DNA from: Apteryx mantelli
Lineage: Eukaryota > Chordata > Aves > Apterygiformes > Apterygidae
Direction: 5' to 3'
DNA: 64,000 nt
Assembly: GCF_036417845.1 (NCBI RefSeq)
Contig: NC_089979.1
Span: forward strand, 46,322,775-46,386,774
The position numbers and the translations under genes were made by a program. The notes under the pieces are model-generated. The model had not been told where the DNA came from and did no database searches. It worked only from the letters and a program-made list of their open reading frames with translations. Of the stretch, positions 10,421 through 23,972 are shown piece by piece (positions within the stretch are counted from its first letter, which is position 1; each line of letters starts with the position of its first letter).

Positions 10421-13256
10421 CCAAGAAGGGATTTAGAGAATACTTATTTTTGATTTGTAATCTGAGCTGCTGAAGCTTTTTACTCCTGCTAGGTTATCAA
10501 ATGCAATGAGAAGCCTGTGTTGACAACTCTACAACAGATTGGTTAAAGATTTCTAGCACTTCCCAGGGGAGCCAGATTGGAGCTGTAGTAAGAATAACTT
10601 CTCTCACAGTGTGTGATAAAAGCAAAGGAAAGAAATGACTGTTTGTTCCATTTCTTTCAGTCTGTCTGACATGCAGCAGGAATAGTACGGACACCTGAAC
10701 ACATACTGTCCCTTTAAGGCTTCTCAGAGAAGCTGTACTATGAGAAAGTTTTCTAAAGAGTCAGCGAGTTCTAGATACAATATTCTTCAATATCTTTATT
10801 CTCCTAGATTCACAGATAGTTAAGTCAGATATAAACCATAATCCACTATCACCATTTTTTTTCCCCTCACACTCTGTCTTAGCACTCTTGGGGTGAACCA
10901 CTGAACAATTTTGGCACACAGCCACTTCCTGACATCTAGTAAATTCTTGTAATATACAGGATAATATGGTAACACCTAGCTAAACAGGGATATCTGATGA
11001 CTGTACTGCAGCATAATGTGCCTCTAACAAAAGTATATGCTGTGGCTGTAATAACTGTTTACATGTCAATGATTTCTAAGCTCATTAGAAGTTAATGTGC
11101 ACATTCACAGTCCTTTTGTGTATATAGCTTTCCATCATAGCAGAAGTGTTCCAGATGCTACCCTGCCTTTCACCTTAGCAATCAGTTCATATTGCCAGAA
11201 AAGAAATAGGTATCTCTCTATAAAGATCTATAAATATAAATAAAATATATATAACTGACAATTCCACTGATCAATATATAAACATATATAGATATATACA
11301 GCCCTCCAGAAGTTCTTCTAGAACAATCTGTGACAGCCAATTACAGCCAGCTTTGCAGTTCATCTTGAGTAACTTCTTTCAGTAAATCCCCTGGGCAATT
11401 CTATGTACTAACCACAGAAAAATACCAGCTTTCTCTGGCACTGACTCAACTAATCTACACAGATAAATTTCTGATAGAGTTTTCTTATGATACATATTTT
11501 TTCCAGAAATTTTACACAGTCCATATTTCAGCTAAGTACTTCTCTCATTTCTAGTATAATTATTTACTTCTCCACTTGATGTTCTGTTCCATTCAGCTGT
11601 TTTTGTTTTATACTGTGATCATGACCAAAGCTTGCCTGATACAAAGTTGGGGAAAGAATCCCTTTGGCTTTGAAAAACAGATTCTTCCCTAATGCTCAGG
11701 GAGGCACTGCTCAGCAACCACCTCGCTTGCTTGTCCCAAAACTGCGTCTATGAGGGAGCACGATCAGTCAGCTACAAAAGCTGCCAGCAAACAGCAAGCA
11801 CTAGCCATTCTAAGGTGAGAGTCTTTTTGCGCTCAGAGGAGCAGGCATATACATTGCAGAATGTATTTATTTTGCTGGACCACCCAGAATCTTGCCTTGG
11901 CTATCTCTGGCGGTTTTTTTAAGTGTGCCTGCAAGGAAAGAATGCAATTCTTGATTAATTTTCTTTAGTCTCTGAATAATTTTTCCCTTCATCCACAAAT
12001 GCCAGCTTTTTATCACTGGAGGCAAGATCCCCTCTGCTCCTATCACCTCCGAGACCGACACTATGCTTCAGTTTCTTGCCTTTAAAAAGTACAGCAGCAG
12101 TAGGAAGCAAAGAAACCCTCAATTTTCTGCACATTTAATCACACTTTTATAACATAACCTGTTCAAGTAGTCATTCACTTTTCGTTTTTTAGTGTGCAAC
12201 AAATGTATTTGTTTGAGCCTTAGTATTCAAACCAGCATGTGTACTAATCATGTGTGTGTTCCACTCCTCTCATAATCCCAGGCATTTGAGCCCCTGCCAA
12301 CTTCTTTATTTGGGGACCTGCCTTCTCCACACCCCCTTTGTAAACTTTGCATTTGTTTTGCTTTATAGTGATCATTGAAGTTCTCACTCCAGCTGGGAGG
12401 ACAGTCAGGCACCTTCAAGAACAAGGGAATGATTGACAATATTAGGCAGAAAATTGTCTACCAGATGCTGCTCAAAAGGAGAGGTGGCAACCTTCTGACC
12501 CCCTTCTCAGTAAGCAAAATAATCGCTTCTGTGACATGCCTCTGCCCTACTCATCAACCGAGTGCGGAGCACAAGGTCACTTCTGCGTCTGGCTGTTGTG
12601 CAGTGAAATTCCACCCTGCAATCAAGGCTATGTTTCTTGCTTGAAGGAGGTTCCAATGCCAGCCATGCGTCGGAATGAAGTAGCAAAATTCATCAGCGAT
12701 TAGGCATTACCCTTTTCAGTTACTGCTCTGAAACATTTACTAGTTCTAAACAATCTTACTGGTACAGAAAGGAATTCCTGGTAGTCAATCCTTGGACTGT
12801 GAGAGAATGAACACCAACTAGAATGGCATGTCTTTTTTAAAACCCCTCACCAATGTTTTCTGATGTCCTTACCTGTGTCAATAATTAATTTCACAGAACT
12901 CACACAGATTTATGTCTCTTAAAAGGCTTTCTTTCCCAGAAAAATTGGTCAGCTCATCAGAGTTTCATGATAAAAATAACATAATGACTATGGTTCACCT
13001 TTTTTCAAATTAACCACTCTGAGAGAGACTACAGGATGATTTAGTAAAACTTAAGACCAAAACTTTTTCTACTTTATTAGTCTAGAGTGACCACTATGGG
13101 GAAAAAAAAAAGAGAAAGGGGGGGAAATATTCTTTCTTAACAAAAGTAGCACAGGATAAAAAAAAACCACGTTTTGCATTTTTCCAGTCTATATTGAGAG
13201 CACAGAGGCAGAAAACATAGGCCTGTCATGCAAATGCTTAAGCACATGCTAGAAAG

Positions 13257-13277
13257 TATATATATATACACACACAC

Positions 13278-13311
<34 letters not shown>
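13257..13311. repeat. TA/CA microsatellite
   Basis: A run of TA dinucleotides, then ACACACACACCC, then a longer TA run of about 28 bases. Compound simple repeat in intergenic DNA. Confidence 0.95.
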
Positions 13312-13312
<1 letters not shown>

Positions 13313-14339
13313 CTATTCGGAGGTTTTGAAAGTTGCTCGTATTCACTCATGTAATAATAGCATTGTTTGTTAATAATGACATCAGAATTAAAAGGATACA
13401 AAAAGATGGTAATTGAAATATTATTTTAAATAACTGCATTCATTAATTGTCTTAATTTAGGTGGAACTTCCCAAGTAAGTTAAATTAAACATGTTAAAAA
13501 AATTGCAAGACTGGCACTTCCTCTTTCTTAGTGAAGTGTGAAGGAAGTCAGCTTGATTCTTAAAGTCAAAGCTGAAATTGCAAAGGTAGATAAAAAAAAA
13601 GTTTTCTTCTTTCAAAATGAGCCAATTAGATCAGACACTAACTACTGGTAACTATCATAGGATAATATAGCTTTATTTGCATAAATTCTTAGTCTTCCAG
13701 GTGAATGCGCTCTGCTTTGAAAACAGTGCTCCACATTTTCAGTTTGCATACCAAACTGACTTTAACCGTAAGAACTCTTCAAGTAAAGACCACTGCAAAC
13801 CAAAATTTAAAGGAAACACCGGATAGCCCGATAATTTATGAATCACCCAAACCACAAAGATCTTTTAATTAATCAACTGAAAGACAGGTCACCAGTTTGA
13901 GACTAGAAACCATCCTGCATTTTGGGGTGTGTATATTCCCATTTCCTAGTGAGCACACAGTGTTCATCAAAGCGGATTTTTGTTTTGCTGTTCAGAAAAG
14001 TTCCTCGCTGAAAGATTTTCTGGAGGTGCCCTTTCTATTCAACTCCTTGGGAGACTTCAGAAAAGCTAACGGTTTTGACGGCTCCATTTCCTCCTCGCTA
14101 AACATCACCCCAAGCCAACTGTGGATTATTTCTTTCGCTCAACTCCTCGGTTCCCTTTTGGGAACAGCCTGCACCGTGCACACACGGGGGATCTGGCTGG
14201 CCTCCTCCTGCCTCTCACGCCCTGCTCTCCCCCATAAAACATCACAGCGCTGGAAAGACACAGACTAGGGTGACTCGCTCGGAAAACGGACTTCTGTCCT
14301 CCAGGAACAGGCCGTTTGCTGTCACACTAAAGACGAGCG

Positions 14340-14860
14340 CAGGCAGGTGCCCGCGTAGCCGCAGTGCCACTCCTCCCCGCCCCCCCGCCGCTCCTGCTGC
14401 TAACCCTGAGCGTGGGAGGGCCCTGCCGCCTCCCAGAGCCCTTGATCCATGCTCCCGCCCGCGATCCTGTTCAGCTTTTGCCTCGGATTTCTCCGCCTGC
14501 CGGCAGCGCGCTGCCCGTAAACATGTGCGGCCCTGTCAGCGGGGCCGCCATGCGCGCCCGCCCTCCGCGCCGCGGCCCAGCTGCCGGCGGCGCGCGCGGG
14601 CTGTTGGCGCCGCGGCGGGGCGCGGGGCGCTCGTTGCGCAGCAACGCGGGCCGGGGGGGGGAGGGCGGCGCCCGGCGCACTGAGGGGAAGGCGGCGCCGC
14701 TCGCTGCGGGGCTTCCCGCTGTGGTGCTCGGCGGGGGCGGGCGGCACTGGCCGGGGAGGTCACGGCTGGTTCGTCCGAAAATGCGAGCCATAAGTCCTGG
14801 GCTCCCCGGAACGGCTGGTGTGTGGGGTGAGCCGGGGCCGGGCCCTGTCAGGGTGCTGCC
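14340..14860. promoter_or_regulatory. Unassigned CpG island, probable promoter
   Basis: A second CpG-dense island about 6.5 kb upstream of the ZNF704 island, separated from it by AT-rich DNA. Within it, GTTGCGCAGCAAC at 14633-14645 fits an RFX X-box (two half-sites, 1-base spacer). At its right edge CGCGATGGCGGAG (about 14892-14904) resembles a YY1 site. I see no protein-coding start that fits a known gene; the long frames here are compositional. It may drive a non-coding RNA, be an alternative ZNF704 promoter, or act as an enhancer or CpG-rich regulatory platform. Confidence 0.6.
14633..14645. promoter_or_regulatory. Candidate RFX X-box
   Basis: GTTGCGCAGCAAC is an imperfect inverted repeat of two RFX half-sites with a 1-base spacer: GTTGCG, then C, then AGCAAC. 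RFX X-boxes in CpG-island promoters are typical of ciliary and some housekeeping genes. This is a sequence match only. Confidence 0.4.
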
Positions 14861-15189
14861 CAGCCGCTATTTGTAGCTGCGTATTTCCTCCGCGATGGCG
14901 GAGGTACGAGGCTGAGTTCTGCCTCGGGCTCTCTTATGCACTACCTCTGCAAACCTCGTTCCTTCGTCCCCTCTCCACTTTGCTTGTAGTGTGGTCTTTC
15001 CAATACTGAGTTTTTATAGTTGATTATAAATAATCGCCTTAAAGCCCCAATTGCTGAAAACAGAAGAGTGTACAAGACTTTCAGTTTCCTTTTCGGAGAG
15101 GACATAAATAAAGCCTGTGTAACCATCGTTTGTGGAAAACAGCTTGGAAATACATGATACAAGTAAACGGTTCAGAAATAGCATGTAAA

Positions 15190-15260
15190 TCACAGAATCA
15201 CAGAAGGGTTGAGGTTGGGAGGGACCTCTGGAGATCATCTAGTCCAACCCCCCTACCCAA
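15190..15260 (-). mobile_element. CR1 LINE fragment (3' end)
   Basis: Begins with TCACAGAATCACAGAA, the complement of the octamer-type repeats at CR1 3' ends, then GGTTGAGGTTGGGAGGGACC and a segment matching the GATCATCTAGTCCAACCCCC signature common in avian CR1 tails. Homology fades after about 70 bases, so this is a strongly 5'-truncated copy inserted in minus orientation. It is the only clear transposable element copy I see in the window and the best lineage marker for a bird. Confidence 0.85.
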
Positions 15261-18160
15261 AATGACCCAAACTATGTTCAATCACATCTCATAATTTTTA
15301 AGCTAAACTTGATTAACTGAGAGCTCAGTTTATAACTCTAGGTGATTCAGATTGGGGCAGTTTGTGCTCCATTAGCCAGCTGTTTTACATAATACAAATT
15401 GTAAATGTTTAATACCAAACACATTGAGAGGTTTGGGTGGAATACACTTAGTGTAAAATGCAGTGAAGTTCCAACTAACTACTGTGATTAGTTTGTAAAC
15501 TGCAACAAATCTCCCAGGAAATACAAAATGATCTTAAATTTCACATACTAAATCTCATTCACTTCTCTGGTTGGTGGTTATGAGGTTGGTTTTGAGAGGG
15601 GAGATCTGGGAAAATTGAAAAACTGAGTTTTGAAGTGGCAGTGTTCTAAGTGTTTCCTTGTGATCCTGTTTATTTTTTCAAGGGTAATGTTTTGGCGTAA
15701 ACTTATTAGTTCTTTTGAGTAGTTCTTTGGTTTATTATTGGTTGGATTTTGTTTAGAAACACCGAAGCTATTCCATTTTGCTGTCTTTCTTTGGTAGAGG
15801 TACCTTATGTTTAGTCTGTGATTTGTGTGAACAAGAAGAAAACCTTGTAGTACTGAAAGTATTATTAAATACGGAGGGTTCTTTTTCAGTGTTTACAGAA
15901 CAAATTTACTTATGTATAAACATTTTAAAAAATATTAATGAACCTGTTACCCCCAGCTTTGTAGCAAGGTGAAGAGACCAGCGAGGTAGGAAATTGGGGA
16001 CCTGAAAAAAACCAAGCATATGGGGAGAAACGAACCGGAGTTCTCACAGAGGCTTTCCCTCATCTTGGAGTTAGAGCTGTTTGGTCAAAAACATGCTAAT
16101 ACAGTGCAAAAGTCTGCCATAGATGACAAGATAACAGCTTTTATCTGAGCAGCCACAATCTAATGAAGTATCTGCCTTGCCTGGGTTAGTCGTTTGGCAC
16201 ATATTACCTAGCTAAATAAATTCTCAGAGCAGGAAACAAAGGCAGAATGGAGGGGCTCAAGAAAACATTATATGGAAGGAGCAACAGGAGTAGCAGAGCC
16301 TGAAGAGGATGGACTAAAGGCTGTAATCACAGAAGGACAGCAAAAGAAGAGCGGTAAACCAGGGTATCAAGTAGTAGGAATGAGAGCTGCAGGGCACTGA
16401 ATGGTAGCAGAGATGTTGAAGAAAACAAGAGTTGTGTTTCTAGTATTGATTTTCTCATAGAAATTTTGCCTTGAACGCAACTCTTCTTCATAGGCAGTTT
16501 ACCAGGACGGGGGAAAAGAGAAGAAGTAGGGAATCTAACTGACATGATGCCTATATGAAAGAGGCTTGAGAGAATTACTCCTGACACAGATAAGTGTCAT
16601 AAAAATGTCCAGTGTGGCTCCAGGAAAAAAATCCGGATCCTTCTATTTCTGTGTGTCCATTTCTGTGGTCAAATTGCCCCTTGTGCTGTTCACAAGTTCA
16701 GCTGGCTACAAAACCCGGGCGTATGAGATTGGAGACCTAGATTAGCATTTTTCTACAGTAGTGTGAAGTTCTCCTTATAGAATAACAGACTTCCTTTTAG
16801 AGGAGAATTAACCTCTTCTACCACAGAGCATTAGGTGAGCAGCCTGTCACATGAATTATTATTTTGAGTATTTTAGGTTTAATAAAGTGTAGCATAGTTC
16901 TGTCAAAAAGGAGGTTAGTTAACCAACACCATCTATCCCTACTAGTTATCTGCAACTAGATTACAGAGAATGATACTCCATGTGCACATGCATTTTGCAA
17001 ACTTACTCCTCTGTTGTATTCTTTATTTTGCAAATTGCAGACATTGAGATGAAGGGTCTATAATTTCCTAGCTTGCCTTTCTTTCCTCTTGGAATACTGG
17101 TGCTGCACTGGCACGCATCCACTTTGCTGTAACTTCATTTGAATACAGCAAATTCTTTATTATGATTAACAAAGGGCTGCTCTCTGGTCTGCTTTGAATC
17201 TCAGTCTGCTCATGGAGATTAGTAGATTTTGAGCAATGCCAACTCACTAAATATCTCCGCCTCACTGGTCTCAAAGGCATTTATAGCAATGGATATACTA
17301 GTCATTTTCACGGATGTTCTTGCCTTTCAGTGGATAACACCTTGCTGGTTCTACTTTCCAACACTGTTTGATTTCGCATCCCATTCAATAGGATTTTAAT
17401 TCAAAACTTCTCTTTCCTCATATGTTGCTTCTTTGAGATGTGTAAACACATTTGACTGTTTTTAATGCTTGAATGCAACCTTCCTTCACCTCTTTGGCTT
17501 TCTTTTGTGTGAATACATTGTAAATGCCTTTGTGCATTATCTCCTTCTTCAGAGTGGAAGCAAATAAAACTTTCTCTCCCAAGGAAAGATTGACAAGAGA
17601 TTGTTCTTCAATTGAAAGGAAAAGGTTTTAGAGTAGGGAGATCAGAGTTACATGTCCTGATGTAGCCATGTCTCTCATCTGGCCAAGAGAAGTAGAGAAC
17701 AGGCAATGGTAAAACCTTAGGTGACATCAGGTTAGCTACCCTATTTATTTTTTCATACCAGTGTCTCCATTAACTTCTTCAGCTGTTAGCAGGTAACATG
17801 TGCAGACTTCATTTAGCTGTTAAGTCTGAGTGAAGTATCTGTGACAAGTGCACTTTAAACTGGGATCATTTCTCTTCGAGTCATCTGTACAAAATCATTT
17901 TTGTAAAGGTTTCTCTCAGTTCGACTGCTACATAAGAAAATAATCCTCTTCCTGCCCCTGATGTGTGGCTCAACTTTGTCTAATTTACTCAGAAAGAGAG
18001 ATAGTGGAAGTAGATGGGAGTGTGTTTCTCATGATGTAATCTCCTGGGTAAAGTGCATGCAGTGAAATTTGCAAACGTTATATGCATCCCTCATCTTAAT
18101 TTCTAATTTTCCAATTAAGGCCATGGGCACCAGCCACACTAAATGTTGCCACTTACAGAG

Positions 18161-18185
18161 TGTTGTTGTTGTTGTTGTTGTTGTT
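18161..18185. repeat. TGT trinucleotide repeat
   Basis: About eight perfect TGT/TTG units in intergenic DNA. Confidence 0.95.
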
Positions 18186-20841
18186 TAGTGACTCCTAACC
18201 ACCAGAACATTTATGTTTTAAAGCCCTTCTTGCCTCCAATTTTAAGTTGTGGTTCTTTTTGGAAATGTAAATACTTAATAGGTAAGCTGCTCTTGTGTAA
18301 TCAGAGCTCAGTGCTTCTGGATACCTTGCATTTAAAAATAAAACAATGATTAGTAAACTCATTCTTTTTTTATACTACTCTGTAAAGCAGGCACATGGGT
18401 AGGATTTTCTAATGGATGGTGATATGAGGGGGAATTCTGGATCACTTAGAGGGGTTTGAGGGGTCTCACCTATCTGGGAGGGGTGTCTGGAGCAGGAATA
18501 AGGTGAGGCTACATACTGCTCTTGATGGCAGAGAAAGCAGCAGGGGGTTCACTTACGTAGATCTGCAGGTTGCTAGCTCAGCAAGGAACTGTGGGCAGTC
18601 CACATGTACACAGTGTGGAAAGGGTTTGAAATCCCTTGCTTCACCAGTACTGTCAAACGATGATGTAGCAATTTTAGGAAAGATCTGAAGGAATAGTTGC
18701 TATTTCTATTTTTTCCTCCCTCATTGATGGGAACATAGAAGAAATGAAGAGGCTGAGAAGGAAAGCAAGTGGAACAGAGAGGGGATTTTGCATGCAGCAG
18801 AAGCAGAAACATGAGATCTGTACAGTTGTAGAAGTCAGACCTGAAAGGTCATGCTAGCCAACTTTGGAGAAGAAACACATTTTACAAATGAGAACAGCAT
18901 CAGGTACTATTTTTGATTCAGGCAGAATAATGCTCCTATTGGGAGCTCAGCAATCTCTGCATTGCATTTCCAACATGTGGCAATGCTGTGTCCAATATGA
19001 CACCAAAAGATGCTCAGTTTGGACGCAACCCAGTTGGCAAAACAAAATGGCTGCCTTGCTCCATCCAGTAGGACCTACATTTGCAACTACCATATGACAG
19101 CTCTGACATTCGTTACTGGCTATTCAAATCCTGAGCCTCTGTTGCAGAATAAATGCTTATAAGTAGTTTCAACTATGAACACTGAATTTGCTTCTTCCAC
19201 TAGCATGTTATGTAGCATGGATAATGCATTATTAAAAAACAATTCCCTTTCATTCCCAGGGAAGGAAGAAGAGGTGCAAGAGACTGTGCTATCATACTTT
19301 CTGTGCTAGGAAGTGTTTGGTGATGAAAGCACAAGTACTAACTATCAAAATCTGACTAGAAATTTTGATTTTTAGTAGATTTCAGTACCTGAACATGCAG
19401 CCCAATGGCTGTCTGATATGTCACTAGAGGGTTCCTCCAGTACCACCAGGTCTAGGCATGAAAAAAGATCTTCCATCTGTGTACTTTTCCCTCCTCCAGC
19501 TGGAGCAGGGCATCACCATTATCATCTTCTAAATCATGAAAACGTGTTTACTTAGAGGATTCCCTTGTGGAACAGGACCTTATTTTCCGCTTTTATTTCA
19601 GTGAGCAGAGTAGGCAGTAACAGAGAAATGGAACCAGGAGTTAAACTTTTTTAGAGAGGGGTAATATATTTGCAATTTGGGTTTTATTTTCACTCATGTT
19701 AGTAAGAAGTACCATGTGACTAAATGATACCTTATATTGAGCTTTATCACTTCACATCTGTCAACAAGTTGAACACAACCTTGTATAATAAAGCAGGATC
19801 TCTAAGGAAGGTAATCAATTTCTTTCCCCTTCTGGAAAATTTTGTAAGACAATGAGTATTATTTTATCTTAACGTATTAGAGAGAAGATTATAAACCTTT
19901 CAGAAATACTAGGCTAGAATTCTGGAAACAAACAGAGCCTGTAAACTTTGTGTTGCTGCCAAGTCAAACTGCTGACTTCCTTCAACTGGCCCAGGAAAAC
20001 AGCAAAGTCCATTCATCTCCAAAGCTTAGTTTGGTTTCTGAAGATGGTCACACATGGTGAATTCCTTATTAAACTGAAGAAGTTTACTAAACTAACTTTC
20101 TCAAAAAGATAAAAAAGCAAAAGTATTCAGAGCTCTTAGCTCACAGAAAACCCAGATCCACCAACACAGACATCATAATTTTTACTTCTCCTGCTACTTG
20201 CTCTTACTTCCTAGGTAGTGCTGAAAAAACATATAGATCTGGATGTTAGTCTCTCTGCAGGGAAGTTGCTCCCAATTCAGGATTTGGCTATTGTACTCCC
20301 AATCCATGTGCAACATAGGGTATCATTTACTGATGATATTTCAGAGGCTTCTTTTAGGCAGACCTTTCAAAATCTATCCTACCTGCTTTCCAAAGGCTTA
20401 TACTGTCTAAACTGTTATATATGTATAGTTTCCCACTGGATCAGCCAGGGCACTTCTATACATAATGCACATACTGACATCAGCAACACAAAAGCAAAGG
20501 AAGTGGCATAAAAACTTTGCAAGAACGCTATGCTAGCAATGCGCAGGGGAATATACCATGAAAAATGTGTTCACTGGTAGCAACCTGTCTGGGAGAACTG
20601 CTGTCACTTCTCTCTCACTCTGCCTGCCAGAGCAGCCTAACTGTGAGCCACTGACCACTTCCACCTGGTGCTCGTGATTTTGGGTGGGAAAGAGATTATA
20701 GCCTTGGGCTGTTGAATCTAGGGCAAGATTTCACTAAGGGCATTGATTTAACAGCTGCCCAGTGATGTGAGGTTTCACCTGCAGCATAACTTGCCCAAGG
20801 ATGTACTAAATATTGCTCAGTGGGATTTTATAAATCTCTCA

Positions 20842-20882
20842 TTATATATATAAATATATATATAAGTATATATATATATATA
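20842..20882. repeat. TA-rich simple repeat
   Basis: Interrupted TA dinucleotide tract (ATATATATAAATATATATATAAG and further TA) in intergenic DNA. Confidence 0.9.
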
Positions 20883-23800
20883 AAAATCTCTCTTTTATAA
20901 ATTGTCTCATTATAAAGTGTTAAAGTTAAGTCATGCTTTATGGCATGACTCTGGTCTCTGCTACTCAGGTAGCCTTCTCTAACTTTTGTTGCCAGACACA
21001 GTGTTTTCACGTTTGTTTTGGGCTGTGCTTCGCTGGGACCACAATACCTTATGGATTTATACAGCTTCTAGCACAGGTCACACTGTAGCTAAAATATCTT
21101 TTAGCTGTCAGCATTTCCAGCTGAGGTAAAAAAAATGCAGACCTGTAATCCTCAAGTTCTAATTGTGTTCCAGCCACCTTGATTACATTATAATGCACTG
21201 GCTTGGCCTGAAGATATCAGCAATGGCAGGATATAGTATTATTTTGGTGCATTTGTTTCCTCAAAACATAATTAAGTTACAGTTTTTGTATTTTTGACAG
21301 GGGCTGGGCCTGCTGAAATTTTTCCATTGATCAGACTCTACAGTTAGCTCCCAAATAGCAAATAGATCCCAATACATGCACAGAACGTTTGCTTAATAAT
21401 GAAGAATTTCAAAACCTGTCCATGAAACTTGGTAGCACTGGATGAATGCCAGAAAGATCGTTACTGAATGTGCCTGCAATTTTCATTGTTAGAAAAGAGC
21501 AAGATGATTGAATAAAAGACGGAATTTTTCAGTGTGCCTGTAAGCAATTAGGAGGAACAGGAGATAATGAGGAAGGGACTAATGGGGTTACTTTGGAGCC
21601 AGAGCTAACAAGTAGTACATGGTTCATCACATGGCTAATATTGTATAATGATTGATGATTTTGCAATCAGAACCCACATAAAGAGAGAAACAGGCTGTAA
21701 ATTAAATGATAGAACATTTCACAAATGGCTTGGAATTGCAATGCAATGATCAAGAATTTACAGAGAAAGACTTATGCCCCTTTCTTAATAAGCTGCAGCA
21801 TTTCTAACAGAAGTAATTAGGGTTCTGACAATGTATTCATTTGAATGAAGGATTGAGTTTGACAGTAAAAAATAGCCTGTAATCTGCAAGTCACATACAG
21901 CTTTCTACTAACACAGCCGCGTGGTCTAGTGCACCAGTATTCACAGCAAATTAGTTTCAGTTTTACTGCGTTCTTTAACCACACCAAATATAAGTACCCG
22001 GAGAAATGAAGTTCTTTTACTATGACACTGCTAGTTAGATAGCTTTTACAACTGAAAAAAGGGAGCATGATTTAGTGATAGACTTTTAAAATCAATGTCC
22101 CACAGTGATTTACATTTCTTTTTTTAGACATAATAGTAAAGAAGAAGGAGGAAGAGGAATCCAGTTCTTTTCCACCTTTAAAATCCTTAGGTCATCAAGC
22201 AATTCTGTGTGGTTTCCTCCATCCATTTACTGTGATTCCTTCCTGGAAAGCTTCCTCTTCTCTAAAGGCAAAGCATTCCTTTTAGCTCTCCCAAAGAGGA
22301 CCAAAAGTGGAAAAGTGTGTATTGAAAGTAAATTACAGCAGGTTATTTGGGGAGATAGGTAGAATTCTGATAGGAAACTGGACCTAATATGAGCAGACAC
22401 GTACCAAAGAGTCCATGCCAATTTGAACTAAACAAAACATCTCTTCTTTTGGTCAAAGTCAGCCATATCTAGCAGATATTGGCAGATCAGCAATACAGTA
22501 CAGCTAATAACTCTGACATCTCCAGGAAACACAGGGTCTATTGCAAGCCTTCCAAAAAAATTGAGATGGAGTGTTGAATTTATCTTGCCTGTGTTTCACA
22601 GAGCATATGTACATATTCCATTTGTGAAGTCCCAATGGCAGCAGCCCCATTTCTTTCTAACAGCAGGTGTCAAAATGCAGCTGACCTCTTCCTTGTGGTG
22701 ATCCAGGATACACTACAACTCAAGGAAGTTCTGGACACACTTGTTCCTCTATTCATCAGAAGACTGATCTGGACGGTGTAATTAACCATTTCTCAAGTAA
22801 GTAGTAAATAGAACAGGATCTTCTGCCTTTCTGTGGTCACTTTGCTGATCACACAGCCTATCAAAACACCATTTTTGATTTACTTCACCATTTCTGGAGC
22901 AAGCCCAGTAATTTCAGATTCCAGGGAGAGGTCGTTCCAGCAGTGACTATACCCAGGCAGACAGAAACCACGCCCTAAGTATCCTGTGTGGATCAGAGTT
23001 GGGGCAGCTCTTACCTTGTGGAGAGAGGGGCCCATCCCCACAAGAGCTTCAAAAACTTTGCTAACATCTTTCTTTGTCATTCTGTTTTAATGATGACTTG
23101 TTACAAGTTTCCTTTCTATGGCTTTCCCCAAGCTCTCAGAGACAGGCATGTGACAACTCAAACTAAATATGAAAAGAGGCATGTGAGAGAAAGCTACAAG
23201 TCTCTGACTGTCCCATGATTTTTGTCATGAAGCTGGTAGTGAGAATTTATGGTATAACTGCATGCTTTGGTGGTGGTTCTGATGCTTTTTTTGATATGAT
23301 TTTTTGTGCAGTATTTTTCTCTTAAACCTCCATTGTGTGATACACATGCGCTTGCACATACACATACAGACATCTACTACAAAATTTTCTAGATAGATAG
23401 ATAAAAAGAATTAGAGCTGTAACTGGTCAGGATAATATATCCATTGAGTGGTAGCCCATTTCGTGCAAACGAGTTGAAGGAGGACTTCTAGACTACGCTC
23501 TGCTAATCTGAAGTTACTCAGTGGTTCAGATGCACTCCTCCCATGGACAATTTTGCTTTGCATCTTGTTTTTATCTTTTTTTTAGTATTACTTTATTCAG
23601 CTTTGTTGTACCATACGCATACTCACCAAATAATGAGTATGCAGTAGAGTCAGGGAAATGAATTCCATTAACGTCCATGAAACAGTCAAATGCTCTAATG
23701 ATGGGCATGGCAGAAGCACCCAACAAGGGACCTAATCGTTACGTTTTCATAGCAGAACTTGAGAAGCATGCGCTAAACAAAGGATGGGGCCACATGCTAA

Positions 23801-23950
23801 GCAATGGAAAAATTAAAACAGTGACTAGCTGCTCATTAAGTGAGTGCTGTCTATTCTGTGCACTGGGTGAAACAAAGAGATAGTGGAGAAAGACATGCAA
23901 CTGTGTAATTAAAGACTTTTTCATGATATAGGCACACAAGGAGGCTAAAT

Positions 23951-23972
23951 TAAGGTTGCATAGGCAACCTTA
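23951..23972. repeat. 9-bp inverted repeat hairpin
   Basis: TAAGGTTGC and GCAACCTTA around a 4-base loop, with GAGG/CCTC outside the arms. Intergenic. Confidence 0.85.

Larger units (their letters stand above)
8091..14330. other. Intergenic, upstream of ZNF704
   Basis: AT-rich DNA with no recognisable gene. It holds a hairpin flanked by direct CATGAATT repeats at 9372-9408, a GC-rich patch at 10090-10420, and a TA/CA microsatellite at 13257-13311. The 142-codon frame at 8745-9173 (+) and the 123-codon frame at 13897-14268 (+) have no recognisable domain and are probably chance. Confidence 0.7.

Noticed and set aside
13257-13311. TA/CA repeats as a CRISPR or regulatory array
   Set aside because: Pure microsatellite without unique spacers, in vertebrate DNA.
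14270-14876. Several 100-170 codon frames on both strands in the second CpG island
   Set aside because: Compositional; no start context, domain or known N terminus recognised.
19405-19435. CTCF-like CACTAGAGGGTT
   Set aside because: Lacks the conserved GGC at the core end; too weak to list as a feature.
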